The position numbers were made by a program, and so were the translations under genes. The notes under the pieces are model-generated. The model had not been told where the DNA came from, did no database searches, and worked only from the letters and a program-made list of their open reading frames with translations. 64,000 nucleotides of DNA from Salmonella enterica subsp. diarizonae (GTDB lineage Bacteria; Pseudomonadota; Gammaproteobacteria; Enterobacterales; Enterobacteriaceae), in the NCBI RefSeq assembly GCF_008692785.1, contig NZ_VXJV01000014.1, forward strand, positions 23,052-87,051, written 5' to 3'. Below, piece by piece: positions 51,316-60,858 of this stretch; the stretch's first letter is position 1; each line of letters opens with the position of its first letter.

Positions 51316-52791
51316 TTATCCGGCGACGGCAATACGCTTCATATCCGTCATATAACCGCGCAGTTTCTGGCCCACCTTCTCGATAGCATGACTGCGAATC
51401 GCGTTGTTCACGTCGCGAAGCTGTGCGTTGTCTACCGCGCCTTCCGGGATAGCGTTACCCAGATCGCCCGGTTGCAATTCCGCCATAAACGGTTTCAACA
51501 GCGGTACGCAAGCGTAAGAGAACAGGTAGTTACCGTATTCTGCGGTATCGGAGATCACGACGTTCATTTCATACAGGCGCTTACGGGCGATAGTATTCGC
51601 GATCAGCGGCAGCTCGTGCAGGGATTCGTAGTAAGCAGACTCTTCGATAATGCCGGAATCGACCATGGTTTCGAACGCCAGCTCAACGCCCGCTTTCACC
51701 ATCGCGATCATCAGTACGCCTTTGTCGAAGTATTCCTGCTCGCCGATTTTACCTTCAAACTGCGGTGCGGTTTCGAACGCGGTTTTGCCGGTCTCTTCAC
51801 GCCAGGTCAGCAGTTTCTTATCATCGTTAGCCCAGTCTGCCATCATACCGGAAGAGAATTCACCGGAGATGATGTCGTCCATATGTTTCTGGAACAGCGG
51901 CGCCATGATCTCTTTCAATTGCTCGGACAGCGCGTAAGCGCGCAGTTTCGCCGGGTTAGACAAACGGTCCATCATCAGGGTGATACCGCCCTGCTTCAGC
52001 GCTTCGGTGATGGTTTCCCAGCCGAACTGAATCAGTTTTTCCGCATACGCCGGGTCAGTGCCTTCTGCCACCAGCTTGTCGAAGCACAGCAGAGAACCAG
52101 CCTGCAACATACCGCACAGAATGGTCTGCTCGCCCATCAGGTCGGATTTCACTTCCGCGACAAAGGAAGATTCCAGCACGCCCGCGCGGTGACCGCCAGT
52201 TGCAGCGGCCCAGGCTTTGGCAATCGCCATGCCTTCGCCTTTCGGATCGTTTTCCGGGTGAACGGCGATTAGCGTCGGTACGCCGAAGCCACGCTTGTAT
52301 TCTTCACGTACTTCGGTACCCGGGCACTTCGGCGCCACCATCACCACGGTAATGTCTTTACGGATCTGCTCGCCCACTTCCACGATGTTAAACCCGTGGG
52401 AGTAGCCCAGCGCAGCGCCGTCTTTCATCAGCGGCTGTACGGAGCGTACCACGTCAGAGTGCTGCTTGTCCGGCGTCAGGTTAACCACCAGGTCCGCCTG
52501 CGGGATCAGCTCTTCATAGGTTCCCACTTTAAAGCCGTTTTCGGTCGCTTTGCGCCAGGAAGCACGCTTTTCAGCAATGGCTTCTTTACGCAGGGCGTAG
52601 GCGATATCCAGGCCGGAGTCGCGCATGTTCAGGCCCTGGTTCAGACCCTGCGCGCCGCAGCCGACGATAACCACTTTTTTACCCTGAAGGTAACTTGCGC
52701 CATCGGCGAATTCATCGCGACTCATAAAGCGGCATTTACCCAGTTGCGCCAACTGCTGGCGCAAGTTCAGTGTATTAAAGTAGTTAGCCAT
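51316..52791 (-). CDS. ilvC: IlvC, ketol-acid reductoisomerase (class II)
   Basis: This is a 491-residue long-form (class II) enzyme that uses NADPH and Mg2+ to isomerise and reduce acetolactate and acetohydroxybutyrate in valine/isoleucine synthesis. The Rossmann motif [13 protein letters not shown] is at about residues 37-49, and the duplicated C-terminal knotted domain accounts for the length. It is divergent from its activator gene ilvY and is expected to be induced by its own substrates through IlvY. Confidence 0.98.
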   Translation of the reverse strand: MANYFNTLNLRQQLAQLGKCRFMSRDEFADGASYLQGKKVVIVGCGAQGLNQGLNMRDSGLDIAYALRKEAIAEKRASWRKATENGFKVGTYEELIPQADLVVNLTPDKQHSDVVRSVQPLMKDGAALGYSHGFNIVEVGEQIRKDITVVMVAPKCPGTEVREEYKRGFGVPTLIAVHPENDPKGEGMAIAKAWAAATGGHRAGVLESSFVAEVKSDLMGEQTILCGMLQAGSLLCFDKLVAEGTDPAYAEKLIQFGWETITEALKQGGITLMMDRLSNPAKLRAYALSEQLKEIMAPLFQKHMDDIISGEFSSGMMADWANDDKKLLTWREETGKTAFETAPQFEGKIGEQEYFDKGVLMIAMVKAGVELAFETMVDSGIIEESAYYESLHELPLIANTIARKRLYEMNVVISDTAEYGNYLFSYACVPLLKPFMAELQPGDLGNAIPEGAVDNAQLRDVNNAIRSHAIEKVGQKLRGYMTDMKRIAVAG

Positions 52792-52904
52792 GGTGATACC
52801 TCATGATGTTGTGTTGTGGTGCTTATTATTCGGTTCGCTTTTGCGAGATTGAACCCACTATATGACAGGAAATTTATTGCGGAAATTGATATATTCACAA
52901 CGTT

Positions 52905-52925
52905 ATGTTGCGGTTTATGCAACAT
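52905..52925. promoter_or_regulatory. IlvY operator candidate in the ilvC-ilvY gap
   Basis: ATGTTGC-N7-GCAACAT is a perfect 7-bp dyad containing a LysR-type T-N11-A spacing, 21 bp upstream of the ilvY start. IlvY is known to bind tandem operators in this gap. The second operator is not clearly visible to me. Confidence 0.6.
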
Positions 52926-52945
52926 CAAAAAACGGAGGTCTGTCT

Positions 52946-53836
52946 GTGGATTTACGCGATCTAAAAACGTTCCTGCATCTGGCGGAAAGCCGCCACTTTG
53001 GTCGCAGCGCGCGGGCAATGCACGTCAGCCCCTCCACGCTTTCCCGCCAGATACAGCGCCTGGAAGAAGATCTCGGGCAACCGCTGTTTGTGCGCGATAA
53101 CCGCACCGTGACGCTCACTGACGCCGGGGAGGAACTGCGAGTGTTTGCCCAGCAAACGTTATTACAGTATCAGCAGCTACGCCATACGCTCGACCAACAG
53201 GGACCATCGCTCTCCGGTGAATTGCATATCTTTTGTTCAGTGACCGCCGCCTACAGCCACCTGCCGCCGATCCTCGACCGTTTCCGCGCCGAGCATCCCT
53301 CCGTCGAAATTAAGCTCACCACCGGCGACGCCGCCGATGCGATGGAGAAGGTGGTGACGGGAGAAGCGGACCTGGCAATCGCCGGCAAACCAGAAACGCT
53401 GCCGGGCGCGGTGGCGTTTTCGATGCTGGAGAATCTAGCTGTTGTGCTGATCGCCCCGGCGCTGCCCTGCCCGGTACGTAGCCAGGTCGCGGTAGAAAAA
53501 CCGGACTGGGCGACGGTGCCGTTTATCATGGCCGATCAGGGGCCGGTACGTCGCCGCATTGAACTGTGGTTCCGTCGGCATAAAATCAGTAATCCATCGA
53601 TTTACGCCACGGTGGGCGGTCATGAGGCGATGGTATCAATGGTCGCATTGGGCTGCGGTGTGGCTTTAATTCCGGAGGTTGTACTGGAAAACAGTCCGGA
53701 GCCGGTACGTAATCGTGTGATGATTTTAGAACGTAGCGATGAGAAAACGCCGTTTGAACTGGGCGTGTGCGCACAAAAAAAGCGGCTGCATGAGCCGCTT
53801 ATTGATGCGTTCTGGAACTTACTGCCTGGCCACTAA
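52946..53836 (+). CDS. ilvY: IlvY, LysR-type activator of ilvC
   Basis: This is a 296-residue LysR-type regulator with an N-terminal helix-turn-helix (about residues 18-37, FGRSARAMHVSPSTLSRQI) and an effector-binding domain that senses acetolactate or acetohydroxybutyrate. The start is GTG at 52946, preceded by CGGAGG, as in E. coli; the frame is open for 28 codons upstream across the operator region. It is divergent from ilvC. Confidence 0.96.
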   Translation: MDLRDLKTFLHLAESRHFGRSARAMHVSPSTLSRQIQRLEEDLGQPLFVRDNRTVTLTDAGEELRVFAQQTLLQYQQLRHTLDQQGPSLSGELHIFCSVTAAYSHLPPILDRFRAEHPSVEIKLTTGDAADAMEKVVTGEADLAIAGKPETLPGAVAFSMLENLAVVLIAPALPCPVRSQVAVEKPDWATVPFIMADQGPVRRRIELWFRRHKISNPSIYATVGGHEAMVSMVALGCGVALIPEVVLENSPEPVRNRVMILERSDEKTPFELGVCAQKKRLHEPLIDAFWNLLPGH

Positions 53837-53857
53837 TGCGAGATGGCGGCGCTTCGC

Positions 53858-55402
53858 TTAGCCCGCGAGGAAGAACCGGAACGCCGGGTTATTGCTCTCA
53901 TCATGACATTCATAACCCAGTTCATAGAGCCGGGTTTCGAAATCCGGCTCATGATCGCCCAACTCGAACGCCGCCAGCACGCGGCCATAATCGGTACCGT
54001 GGCTACGGTAATGAAATAGCGAAATATTCCAGTGCGTGCCAAGCGTATGCAGGAATTTAAGCAACGCGCCGGGCGACTCCGGAAATTCGAAGCTATACAA
54101 ACGCTCCTGTAACGGCTTGGAGGGACGGCCACCGACCATATAGCGCACATGCAGCTTCGCCATTTCATCGTCGGAGAGATCCACTACGCTATAACCGCCG
54201 TCGCACAGTTGGGTGATAATCTCTTTTCGCTCCTCCAGACCCTGACTGACGCGTACGCCGACAAAAATACAGGCATTTTTCGCGTCGGCAAAACGGTAGT
54301 TAAATTCTGTGACCATACGCCCGCCAAGCAACTGGCAGAATTTGAGGAAGCTACCCTTTTCTTCCGGAATGGTCACTGCCAGTAACGCTTCGCGCTGTTC
54401 CCCTAGCTCGCAGCGTTCAGACACATAGCGCAAGCCGTGGAAGTTGACGTTGGCGCCGGAAAGGACGTGCGCCAGGCGTTCGCCGCGAATATTGTGCTGG
54501 GCGATATATTTTTTCATCCCCGCCAGCGCCAGCGCGCCGGACGGCTCCGCCACTGCACGCACATCTTCAAACAGATCTTTCATCGCCGCGCAGATAGCGT
54601 CGCTATCCACGGTGACAATATCATCAAGGTATTCCTGACACAGCCGGAACGTTTCGTCGCCGATGCGTTTTACCGCCACGCCTTCAGCAAACAACCCAAC
54701 GCGCGGGAGATCCACTGGATGACCTGCTTCCAACGCCGCTTTCAGGCAGGCGGAATCTTCCGCTTCGACGGCAATAACTTTGATTTGCGGCATCAATTGT
54801 TTGATCAGTACCGCTACGCCCGCCGCCAGGCCGCCGCCGCCAACCGGCACAAAGACACGATCGAGATGCGAATCCTGCTGAAGCAGCTCCAGCGCCAGCG
54901 TGCCCTGCCCGGCGATCACCATTGGGTGATCAAACGGCGGCACCCAGGTAAAACCCTGCTGCTGCGCCAGTTCAATAGCTTTCGCTTTCGCTTCATCAAA
55001 ATTAGCGCCGTGCAACAGCACTTCGCCGCCAAAACCGCGTACCGCATCGACTTTAATATCTGCCGTTGCTTTTGGCATGACGATCAGAGATTTAACGCCA
55101 AGCCGCGCGGAGGAAAACGCCACGCCCTGTGCATGGTTCCCCGCCGAAGCGGTAATCACGCCGTGGGCTTTTTGTTCTTCGGTCAATCCGGCCATCATCG
55201 CGTAAGCGCCGCGCAACTTAAAGCTATGTACCGGCTGCCGGTCTTCGCGTTTGACGAGAATAACGTTGTCCAGACGTGACGAGAGCTTTTCCATTTTTTG
55301 CAGCGGCGTCACCTGCGCCGCTTCGTATACTGGCGCGCGTAGCACTGCGCGCAGATACTCCGCCCCTTCCGGTGCGGCTGACAGAGGTTGAGATTCCGCC
55401 AT
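53858..55402 (-). CDS. ilvA: IlvA, biosynthetic threonine deaminase
   Basis: This 514-residue PLP enzyme deaminates threonine to 2-ketobutyrate, the first step to isoleucine, and is inhibited by isoleucine. The PLP Lys62 is in HSFKLRGAY; the glycine-rich phosphate loop VGGGGLAAG follows. Two C-terminal ACT-like regulatory repeats occupy residues from about 330 on. Of three adjacent possible starts, the ATG at 55402 has GGGAGG at ideal spacing. It lies two bases after the ilvD stop and is the last gene of ilvLGMEDA. Confidence 0.97.
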   Translation of the reverse strand: MAESQPLSAAPEGAEYLRAVLRAPVYEAAQVTPLQKMEKLSSRLDNVILVKREDRQPVHSFKLRGAYAMMAGLTEEQKAHGVITASAGNHAQGVAFSSARLGVKSLIVMPKATADIKVDAVRGFGGEVLLHGANFDEAKAKAIELAQQQGFTWVPPFDHPMVIAGQGTLALELLQQDSHLDRVFVPVGGGGLAAGVAVLIKQLMPQIKVIAVEAEDSACLKAALEAGHPVDLPRVGLFAEGVAVKRIGDETFRLCQEYLDDIVTVDSDAICAAMKDLFEDVRAVAEPSGALALAGMKKYIAQHNIRGERLAHVLSGANVNFHGLRYVSERCELGEQREALLAVTIPEEKGSFLKFCQLLGGRMVTEFNYRFADAKNACIFVGVRVSQGLEERKEIITQLCDGGYSVVDLSDDEMAKLHVRYMVGGRPSKPLQERLYSFEFPESPGALLKFLHTLGTHWNISLFHYRSHGTDYGRVLAAFELGDHEPDFETRLYELGYECHDESNNPAFRFFLAG

Positions 55403-55404
55403 CA

Positions 55405-57255
55405 TCAACCTCCCAGTTTCGATTTATCGCGCACCGCGCCTTTATCGGCGCTGGTCGCCAGGCTGGCGTAGGCACGCAGGGCAAACGAAACCTGACGCTG
55501 ACGATCTTTCGGCGTCCAGGCTTTATCACCGCGAGCCTCCTGCGCCTCGCGGCGTGCGGCGATTTCAGCCTCGCTCAACTGCAACTGAATACTGCGGTTC
55601 GGGATATCAATCGCAATGGTGTCGCCATCTTCAATCAGCGCAATAGTGCCGCCGCTGGCCGCTTCCGGCGAGACGTGGCCGATGGAAAGACCCGAAGTAC
55701 CGCCGGAGAAACGCCCATCGGTGATGAGCGCGCAGGCTTTGCCCAGCCCCATCGACTTCAGGAAGCTGGTCGGATAGAGCATTTCCTGCATTCCCGGCCC
55801 GCCTTTCGGCCCTTCGTAGCGGATCACGACCACATCGCCTTCCACTACTTTGCCGCCGAGAATCGCCTCTACCGCGTCGTCCTGGCTTTCATACACTTTT
55901 GCCGGGCCGGTGAAGGAGAGAATGCTGTCATCGACGCCTGCGGTTTTCACAATGCAGCCGTTTTCGGCGAAGTTGCCATACAGCACCGCCAGACCACCGT
56001 CTTTGCTATAGGCATACTCCAGCGAGCGGATGCAACCCTCTGCGCGGTCGTCATCCAGCGAATCCCAGCGACAATCCTGCGAAAACGCTTTAGTCGTGCG
56101 AATGCCCGCAGGCCCGGCGCGGAACATCTGTTTCACGGCTTCATCTTCCGTCACCATAACGTCATACCGCTCAAGCGTTTGCGGCAGCGTCAGGCCTAAT
56201 ACGTTTTTCACATCACGGTTCAACAGACCCGCACGATCCAGCTCGCCCAGAATGCCTAAGACGCCCCCCGCGCGGTGGACATCTTCCATATGATACTTCT
56301 GCGTGCTCGGCGCCACTTTGCACAACTGCGGGACTTTGCGGGAAAGCTTATCGATATCGCTCATTGTAAAGTCGATTTCTGCTTCCTGCGCCGCCGCCAG
56401 CAGATGCAGAACGGTATTGGTCGAACCGCCCATCGCAATATCCAGCGTCATAGCGTTTTCGAACGCCGCCTTGTTGGCAATGTTTCGCGGCAGTGCGCTT
56501 TCATCATCCTGCTCGTAATAGCGTTTAGTCAGTTCAACAATCCGCTTACCAGCATTGAGGAACAACTGCTTCCGGTCAGTGTGAGTCGCCAGCAACGAAC
56601 CGTTGCCCGGCTGCGACAGGCCCAGCGCTTCGGTCAGGCAATTCATGGAGTTAGCGGTAAACATGCCAGAGCAGGAGCCGCAGGTTGGGCACGCGGAGCG
56701 TTCCACCTGGTTACTTTGATCGTCAGAGACCTTCGGATCCGCCCCTTGAATCATGGCATCAACCAGATCCAGCTTGATAATTTTATCTGAAAGCTTGGTT
56801 TTCCCGGCTTCCATCGGTCCGCCGGAGACAAAGATCACCGGAATGTTCAGGCGCAGCGAAGCCATCAACATGCCTGGGGTGATTTTGTCACAGTTGGAGA
56901 TACACACCATCGCGTCGGCGCAGTGAGCGTTCACCATGTACTCAACGGAGTCGGCGATCAGCTCGCGCGATGGCAGTGAATAAAGCATCCCCCCATGACC
57001 CATCGCGATGCCGTCATCCACGGCAATAGTGTTGAACTCTTTCGCCACACCGCCGGAAGCTTCAATCTGTTCGGCGACCAGCTTACCGAGATCGCGCAGA
57101 TGAACGTGACCCGGCACAAACTGAGTGAATGAGTTCACCACGGCGATAATCGGTTTGCCAAAATCACTGTCGGTCATTCCGGTGGCGCGCCACAGCGCGC
57201 GGGCACCCGCCATATTACGGCCATGGGTGGTGGTGGCGGAACGGTATTTAGGCAT
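55405..57255 (-). CDS. ilvD: IlvD, dihydroxy-acid dehydratase
   Basis: This is a 616-residue iron-sulphur enzyme that makes the 2-keto acids of valine and isoleucine from the dihydroxy acids. The cluster cysteines lie in SNCDKITPG (near residue 122) and [10 protein letters not shown] (near 195). An oxygen-sensitive [4Fe-4S] cluster is known for the E. coli enzyme. It is separated from ilvE by an ERIC element and nearly abuts ilvA. Confidence 0.98.
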   Translation of the reverse strand: MPKYRSATTTHGRNMAGARALWRATGMTDSDFGKPIIAVVNSFTQFVPGHVHLRDLGKLVAEQIEASGGVAKEFNTIAVDDGIAMGHGGMLYSLPSRELIADSVEYMVNAHCADAMVCISNCDKITPGMLMASLRLNIPVIFVSGGPMEAGKTKLSDKIIKLDLVDAMIQGADPKVSDDQSNQVERSACPTCGSCSGMFTANSMNCLTEALGLSQPGNGSLLATHTDRKQLFLNAGKRIVELTKRYYEQDDESALPRNIANKAAFENAMTLDIAMGGSTNTVLHLLAAAQEAEIDFTMSDIDKLSRKVPQLCKVAPSTQKYHMEDVHRAGGVLGILGELDRAGLLNRDVKNVLGLTLPQTLERYDVMVTEDEAVKQMFRAGPAGIRTTKAFSQDCRWDSLDDDRAEGCIRSLEYAYSKDGGLAVLYGNFAENGCIVKTAGVDDSILSFTGPAKVYESQDDAVEAILGGKVVEGDVVVIRYEGPKGGPGMQEMLYPTSFLKSMGLGKACALITDGRFSGGTSGLSIGHVSPEAASGGTIALIEDGDTIAIDIPNRSIQLQLSEAEIAARREAQEARGDKAWTPKDRQRQVSFALRAYASLATSADKGAVRDKSKLGG

Positions 57256-57284
57256 GCTTTATTTACTCCCCATCTTTTCCCTTC

Positions 57285-57388
57285 ATACTTCACGCCACAG
57301 GCGCGTTGGCTGCCTCACTCACCCCAGTCACTTACTACAGTAAGCTCCTGGGGATTCGCTGCGTTGCCGCCTTCCTGTGACGCAAATT
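57285..57388. repeat. ERIC (IRU) element between ilvE and ilvD
   Basis: In reverse orientation the core GTTGGCTGCC..CACTCACCCCAGTCACTTAC and GTAAGCTCCTGGGGATTCGC matches ERIC closely. The ends CGCCACAGG and CCTGTGACG form an imperfect inverted repeat. It fills most of the 160-bp ilvE-ilvD gap inside the operon and so is transcribed. Confidence 0.92.
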
Positions 57389-57415
57389 ATTTTGGGAAAA
57401 TATTAATTTTATTTA

Positions 57416-58345
57416 TTATGAATTTACCTGATCCAACCAGCCCCATTTATCCTCGGTTTCTCCAGTGAAGAGACCAAAGAAGGCTTGTTGAATACACTTG
57501 GTAACAGGACCGCAGCGGCCTTCGCCTACCTGGATACCATCAACGCTGCGTACCGGAGTAATCTCTGCCGCTGTTCCGGACATAAACACTTCGTCGGCCA
57601 GATACAGCGATTCACGGGACAGCACCTGTTCGCGCACTTCAATACCCAGCTCTTTCGCCAGTTTGATGATCGCGTCGCGAGTAATGCCTGGCAACGCGGA
57701 AGAGGTAAACGGCGGAGTAAACAGCACGCCATCTTTTACCTCAAACAGGTTTTCGCCTGCGCCTTCGGAGATATAGCCGTTTACATCCAGAGCAATGCCT
57801 TCCTGATAGCCGTGGCGGCGCGCTTCGCTACCCACCAGCAGTGAGGAAAGGTAGTTCCCGCCCGCTTTGGCGGCGGTCGGAATGGTGTTCGGTGCAGCGC
57901 GATTCCAGGAAGAAACCATCGCATCGATCCCCTGATCCAGCGCTTCGGCGCCCAGGTATGCCCCCCACGGGAACGCGGCAATGATGACGTCAGTGGTGTA
58001 TCCCGGGGGCGGATTAACGCCCATACCGACATCGCCCACAAATACCAACGGACGGATATAGGCGCTGGTCAGATTATTTTTACGAATCACGGCGCGGCAG
58101 GCTTCCATCAGTTCATCAATACTCTGGGAAACCGGAAAACGGTAAATTTTTGCTGAGTCGCGCAGGCGCTGCATATGTTCACGATGACGGAACACCACCG
58201 GGCCTTTGTGAGAGTCATAGCACCGAATCCCTTCAAATACCGACGTACCGTAGTGCAACGCATGAGACATTACGTGAACCTTCGCGTCTTCCCAGCGCAC
58301 CATCTCGCCATTGAACCAAATGTAATCAGCTTTTTTCGTCGTCAT
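57416..58345 (-). CDS. ilvE: IlvE, branched-chain amino-acid aminotransferase
   Basis: This is a 309-residue fold-type IV PLP aminotransferase that performs the last step of isoleucine, valine and leucine synthesis. The PLP lysine is Lys160 in AAKAGGNYLSS; the YLADEVFMSGTAAEITP block near residue 255 is typical. It follows ilvM by 17 bp. Confidence 0.98.
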   Translation of the reverse strand: MTTKKADYIWFNGEMVRWEDAKVHVMSHALHYGTSVFEGIRCYDSHKGPVVFRHREHMQRLRDSAKIYRFPVSQSIDELMEACRAVIRKNNLTSAYIRPLVFVGDVGMGVNPPPGYTTDVIIAAFPWGAYLGAEALDQGIDAMVSSWNRAAPNTIPTAAKAGGNYLSSLLVGSEARRHGYQEGIALDVNGYISEGAGENLFEVKDGVLFTPPFTSSALPGITRDAIIKLAKELGIEVREQVLSRESLYLADEVFMSGTAAEITPVRSVDGIQVGEGRCGPVTKCIQQAFFGLFTGETEDKWGWLDQVNS

Positions 58346-58362
58346 TTTTCTTCCTTTTGCGC

Positions 58363-58626
58363 TCAGGCGCGGATTTGTTGTGATGTGGCAGCGCTCTGGC
58401 AGATCGCGACATGCGCAACATCTACCAGTTTACTTAACTGACTAAACAGTAAGTCGACCGACCGGGGACTGGCAACGGTCAATTCAATATTTATATTCTG
58501 CGCATCGGTCGCGGCTTCCATATTCATGGAGCACACCTGAAAACCACGATGGCGCACCACGCGTAAAACACGTTCTAAGGTTTCTGGATTAAAGCGTGCC
58601 GATACATTGACCTGATGTTGCATCAT
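58363..58626 (-). CDS. ilvM: IlvM, acetolactate synthase II regulatory subunit
   Basis: This is an 87-residue ACT-domain small subunit of acetohydroxy-acid synthase II. It activates and stabilises IlvG; isozyme II is insensitive to valine. The block [19 protein letters not shown] is typical. It overlaps ilvG by four bases, ensuring equal synthesis. Confidence 0.96.
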   Translation of the reverse strand: MMQHQVNVSARFNPETLERVLRVVRHRGFQVCSMNMEAATDAQNINIELTVASPRSVDLLFSQLSKLVDVAHVAICQSAATSQQIRA

Positions 58627-60269
58627 GATAATTTCTCCAGCATTTCAGAGTTACTGGCGCCAGGCGGCACCAACGGCCAGACATTTTCAAGTTCGTCGAT
58701 TGAGACGTGAAGCAGGTACGGACCTTCGCTTGCCAACATCGTGTCAAGTGCCGCTTCAACCTGGTCTTTACGAGTAATGTGCTGGCCTTGAATGCCGAAG
58801 GCGCTGGCCAGCATGAGGAAATCGGGGTTATCGGTGAGGGTGGTTTCGCTATATCGTTCCTGGAAAAACAGTTGCTGCCATTGTCGAACCATCCCTAACC
58901 GCTGGTTGTCGAGTAAGACTATCTTCAACGGTAACTGCTTGCGTTTTACGGTGCCCAACTCCTGAACATTCATCATGAAGGAGCCGTCACCGGAGATACA
59001 GATAACGGTATCATTCGGTCGCGCTACCTGTGCGCCAACGGCAGCAGGCAGACCAAAGCCCATCGTCCCCAGACCGCTGGAGGTAATGAAATTCTCCGGG
59101 CGGGTGTAAGTCATATGCTGGGCTGACCACATCTGATGCTGTCCCACATCCGTCGTCACCACACTGTCTGCGGGTTTGCGTTCCGACAATTGCTTCAACA
59201 ACAACGGCGCATAGATAGCCTCTCCAGGATGGTCATAGCGCCAGGCGTGCTCGGAACGCATTGCAGCGTTATGCTGCCGCCACTCATCGATAGATAACGG
59301 TTGCTGTAACGCAGGTAACAGCGTATTCAGATCGCCCTGTAACGCTACGTGCGCCTGGCGTAATTTGTTCAATTCGGCCTGATCAATATCTAAATGGATC
59401 ACACTGGCGTTCGGCGCAAACGTATTCAGCTTACCGGTCACCCGGTCATCAAAACGCGCCCCGACGGCAATCAGCAGATCGCACTGCTGCACCGCGTAAT
59501 TTGCGGCTTTGGCACCGTGCATTCCCAGCATTCCCAGATAGTACGGATAATCAGCTTCAACAGCGCCCAGCCCTTTCAGCGTACAGGTAACCGGCATTTG
59601 CGTTACCGCGATAAATTTACGCAGCGCCGGAACCGCCTGCGCCATACCAACACCGCCGCCGACGTACAGCATCGGCTTCTGCGCCTGCGCCAGCATGTTA
59701 CGCGCCTTCTCAACCGCGGTATGGGGGAATATCGCTTCGTTAGCAACGGTAGTGAACCAGGGCTCCAGCGCTCCGCTGGCTAACTGGATATCTTTAGGGA
59801 TATCCACCAGAACGGGTCCGGGACGGCCAGCATTGGCGACTTCAAAAGCCTCTGCCATGATACGAGGCAGCTCTGCCAGCGACTGCACCAGAAAGCTGTG
59901 CTTGGTACATGCCAGCGACAGCCCTAACACATCCACCTCCTGGAACGCATCGGTGCCGATGAACGGAGCGGAAACCTGACCCGTGATCGCGACGACGGGT
60001 ACCGAATCTAACAACGCATCCGCCAGGCCAGTGATCAGGTTAGTGGCGCCAGGGCCGGAGGTGGCGATACAAACACCGGTTTTACCGGTAGAACGGGCAT
60101 AACCGATCGCAGCCATCACCGCGCCCTGCTCATGACGGCACAACAGATGCTCCACACCACCGTCATACAACGCATCGTAAACCGGCATAATTGCGCCGCC
60201 AGGATAACCAAATACGGTTTTCACCCCCTGAGCTCGCAAAGCATGTACCACCCACTGTGCCCCGTTCAT
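58623..60269 (-). CDS. ilvG: IlvG, acetolactate synthase II catalytic subunit (intact)
   Basis: This is a 548-residue thiamine-diphosphate enzyme forming acetolactate and acetohydroxybutyrate. The catalytic Glu47 is in HEQGA, and the ThDP motif starts at [10 protein letters not shown] and ends in the DNQRLGM region. The frame is uninterrupted, in contrast to E. coli K-12, where a frameshift kills ilvG and makes cells valine-sensitive. It is the first structural gene after the ilvL attenuator and overlaps ilvM by four bases. Confidence 0.98.
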   Translation of the reverse strand: MNGAQWVVHALRAQGVKTVFGYPGGAIMPVYDALYDGGVEHLLCRHEQGAVMAAIGYARSTGKTGVCIATSGPGATNLITGLADALLDSVPVVAITGQVSAPFIGTDAFQEVDVLGLSLACTKHSFLVQSLAELPRIMAEAFEVANAGRPGPVLVDIPKDIQLASGALEPWFTTVANEAIFPHTAVEKARNMLAQAQKPMLYVGGGVGMAQAVPALRKFIAVTQMPVTCTLKGLGAVEADYPYYLGMLGMHGAKAANYAVQQCDLLIAVGARFDDRVTGKLNTFAPNASVIHLDIDQAELNKLRQAHVALQGDLNTLLPALQQPLSIDEWRQHNAAMRSEHAWRYDHPGEAIYAPLLLKQLSERKPADSVVTTDVGQHQMWSAQHMTYTRPENFITSSGLGTMGFGLPAAVGAQVARPNDTVICISGDGSFMMNVQELGTVKRKQLPLKIVLLDNQRLGMVRQWQQLFFQERYSETTLTDNPDFLMLASAFGIQGQHITRKDQVEAALDTMLASEGPYLLHVSIDELENVWPLVPPGASNSEMLEKLS

Positions 60270-60352
60270 AGTTACATCCCCGTCATAATTCTGGAGAAAC
60301 AGAATTTTATGCTGTTATTCACGATCTGCTCCTCGCTTAAGTTTTTCAGGCC

Positions 60353-60385
60353 AAAAAAAACCCCCGGACCTTTCGGTGCGGGGGT
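60353..60385 (-). terminator. ilvGMEDA attenuator terminator
   Basis: On the minus strand a GC-rich stem (CCCCCG pairing with CGGGGG, with inner GGTCC-type pairs) is followed by eight T. It lies 24 bp after the ilvL stop and before ilvG. This is the classical attenuator: stalling at Leu/Val/Ile codons in ilvL prevents its formation. Confidence 0.92.
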
Positions 60386-60408
60386 CTTAGTTCGTTAAGG
60401 CTTGATTT

Positions 60409-60507
60409 CTAAGCCTTTCCTCGTCCAAGTGCAGCCCCGCACGGTGGGATAATAATCACCACCACGCTAATCACGACCAGGCTAATCACTTGTAGAAGGG
60501 CTGTCAT
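60409..60507 (-). CDS. ilvL: IlvL, leader peptide of ilvGMEDA
   Basis: This is a 32-residue leader peptide in which 15 residues are Leu, Val or Ile, concentrated in LQVISLVVISVVVIII. Ribosome stalling here when any of the three charged tRNAs is scarce favours the antiterminator. The ATG at 60507 is chosen; the frame is open upstream but lacks a ribosome-binding site. The 60508-60858 gap upstream is AT-rich and holds the divergent ilvL and yifB promoters; I see no further gene in it. Confidence 0.94.
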   Translation of the reverse strand: MTALLQVISLVVISVVVIIIPPCGAALGRGKA

Positions 60508-60858
60508 TTTTGTATATTCTTGCATCTTGTTCGAAGGAATACCTAAAGAGTTACCATAGGTTTCGCCAATAGCACAAGATATTTTTTTAACCACGTTTCA
60601 GATAGTGCAGGTGTATACCTAAAAGCTCTTTGTTTTTTATAAGAAAAATTAGCAACTGAAAAATTTTCACGTTTTCTTCCCTCTTTTGGTGCGCTTTCCC
60701 TCCTGTTTTCCTCCTTTTCGCTTCTGCGAGTGTTCTTCCAGATTTATGTTTATTACCTGAAAATGACGCCAAAATTCAGGAATCCACCACTAAAAAACAA
60801 AAAATCAGTAATTCAATGTTCTCTTCTATTCCGCATAATCCACGCAACAGGAGGGATT

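Noticed and set aside
51157..52272. A 371-codon plus-strand open frame antisense to ilvC.
   Set aside because: It is the antisense shadow of a highly conserved gene with strong codon bias, it starts in an ERIC element, and its translation is rich in His, Arg and Gln as such shadows are.
54437..55279. A 280-codon plus-strand open frame antisense to ilvA.
   Set aside because: Same composition artefact; ilvA on the other strand is complete with active-site motifs.
60587..60772. A 61-codon minus-strand open frame upstream of ilvL.
   Set aside because: It lies in the AT-rich ilvL/yifB promoter region, is Lys/Arg-rich without recognisable motifs and would place a gene across the ilv promoter.
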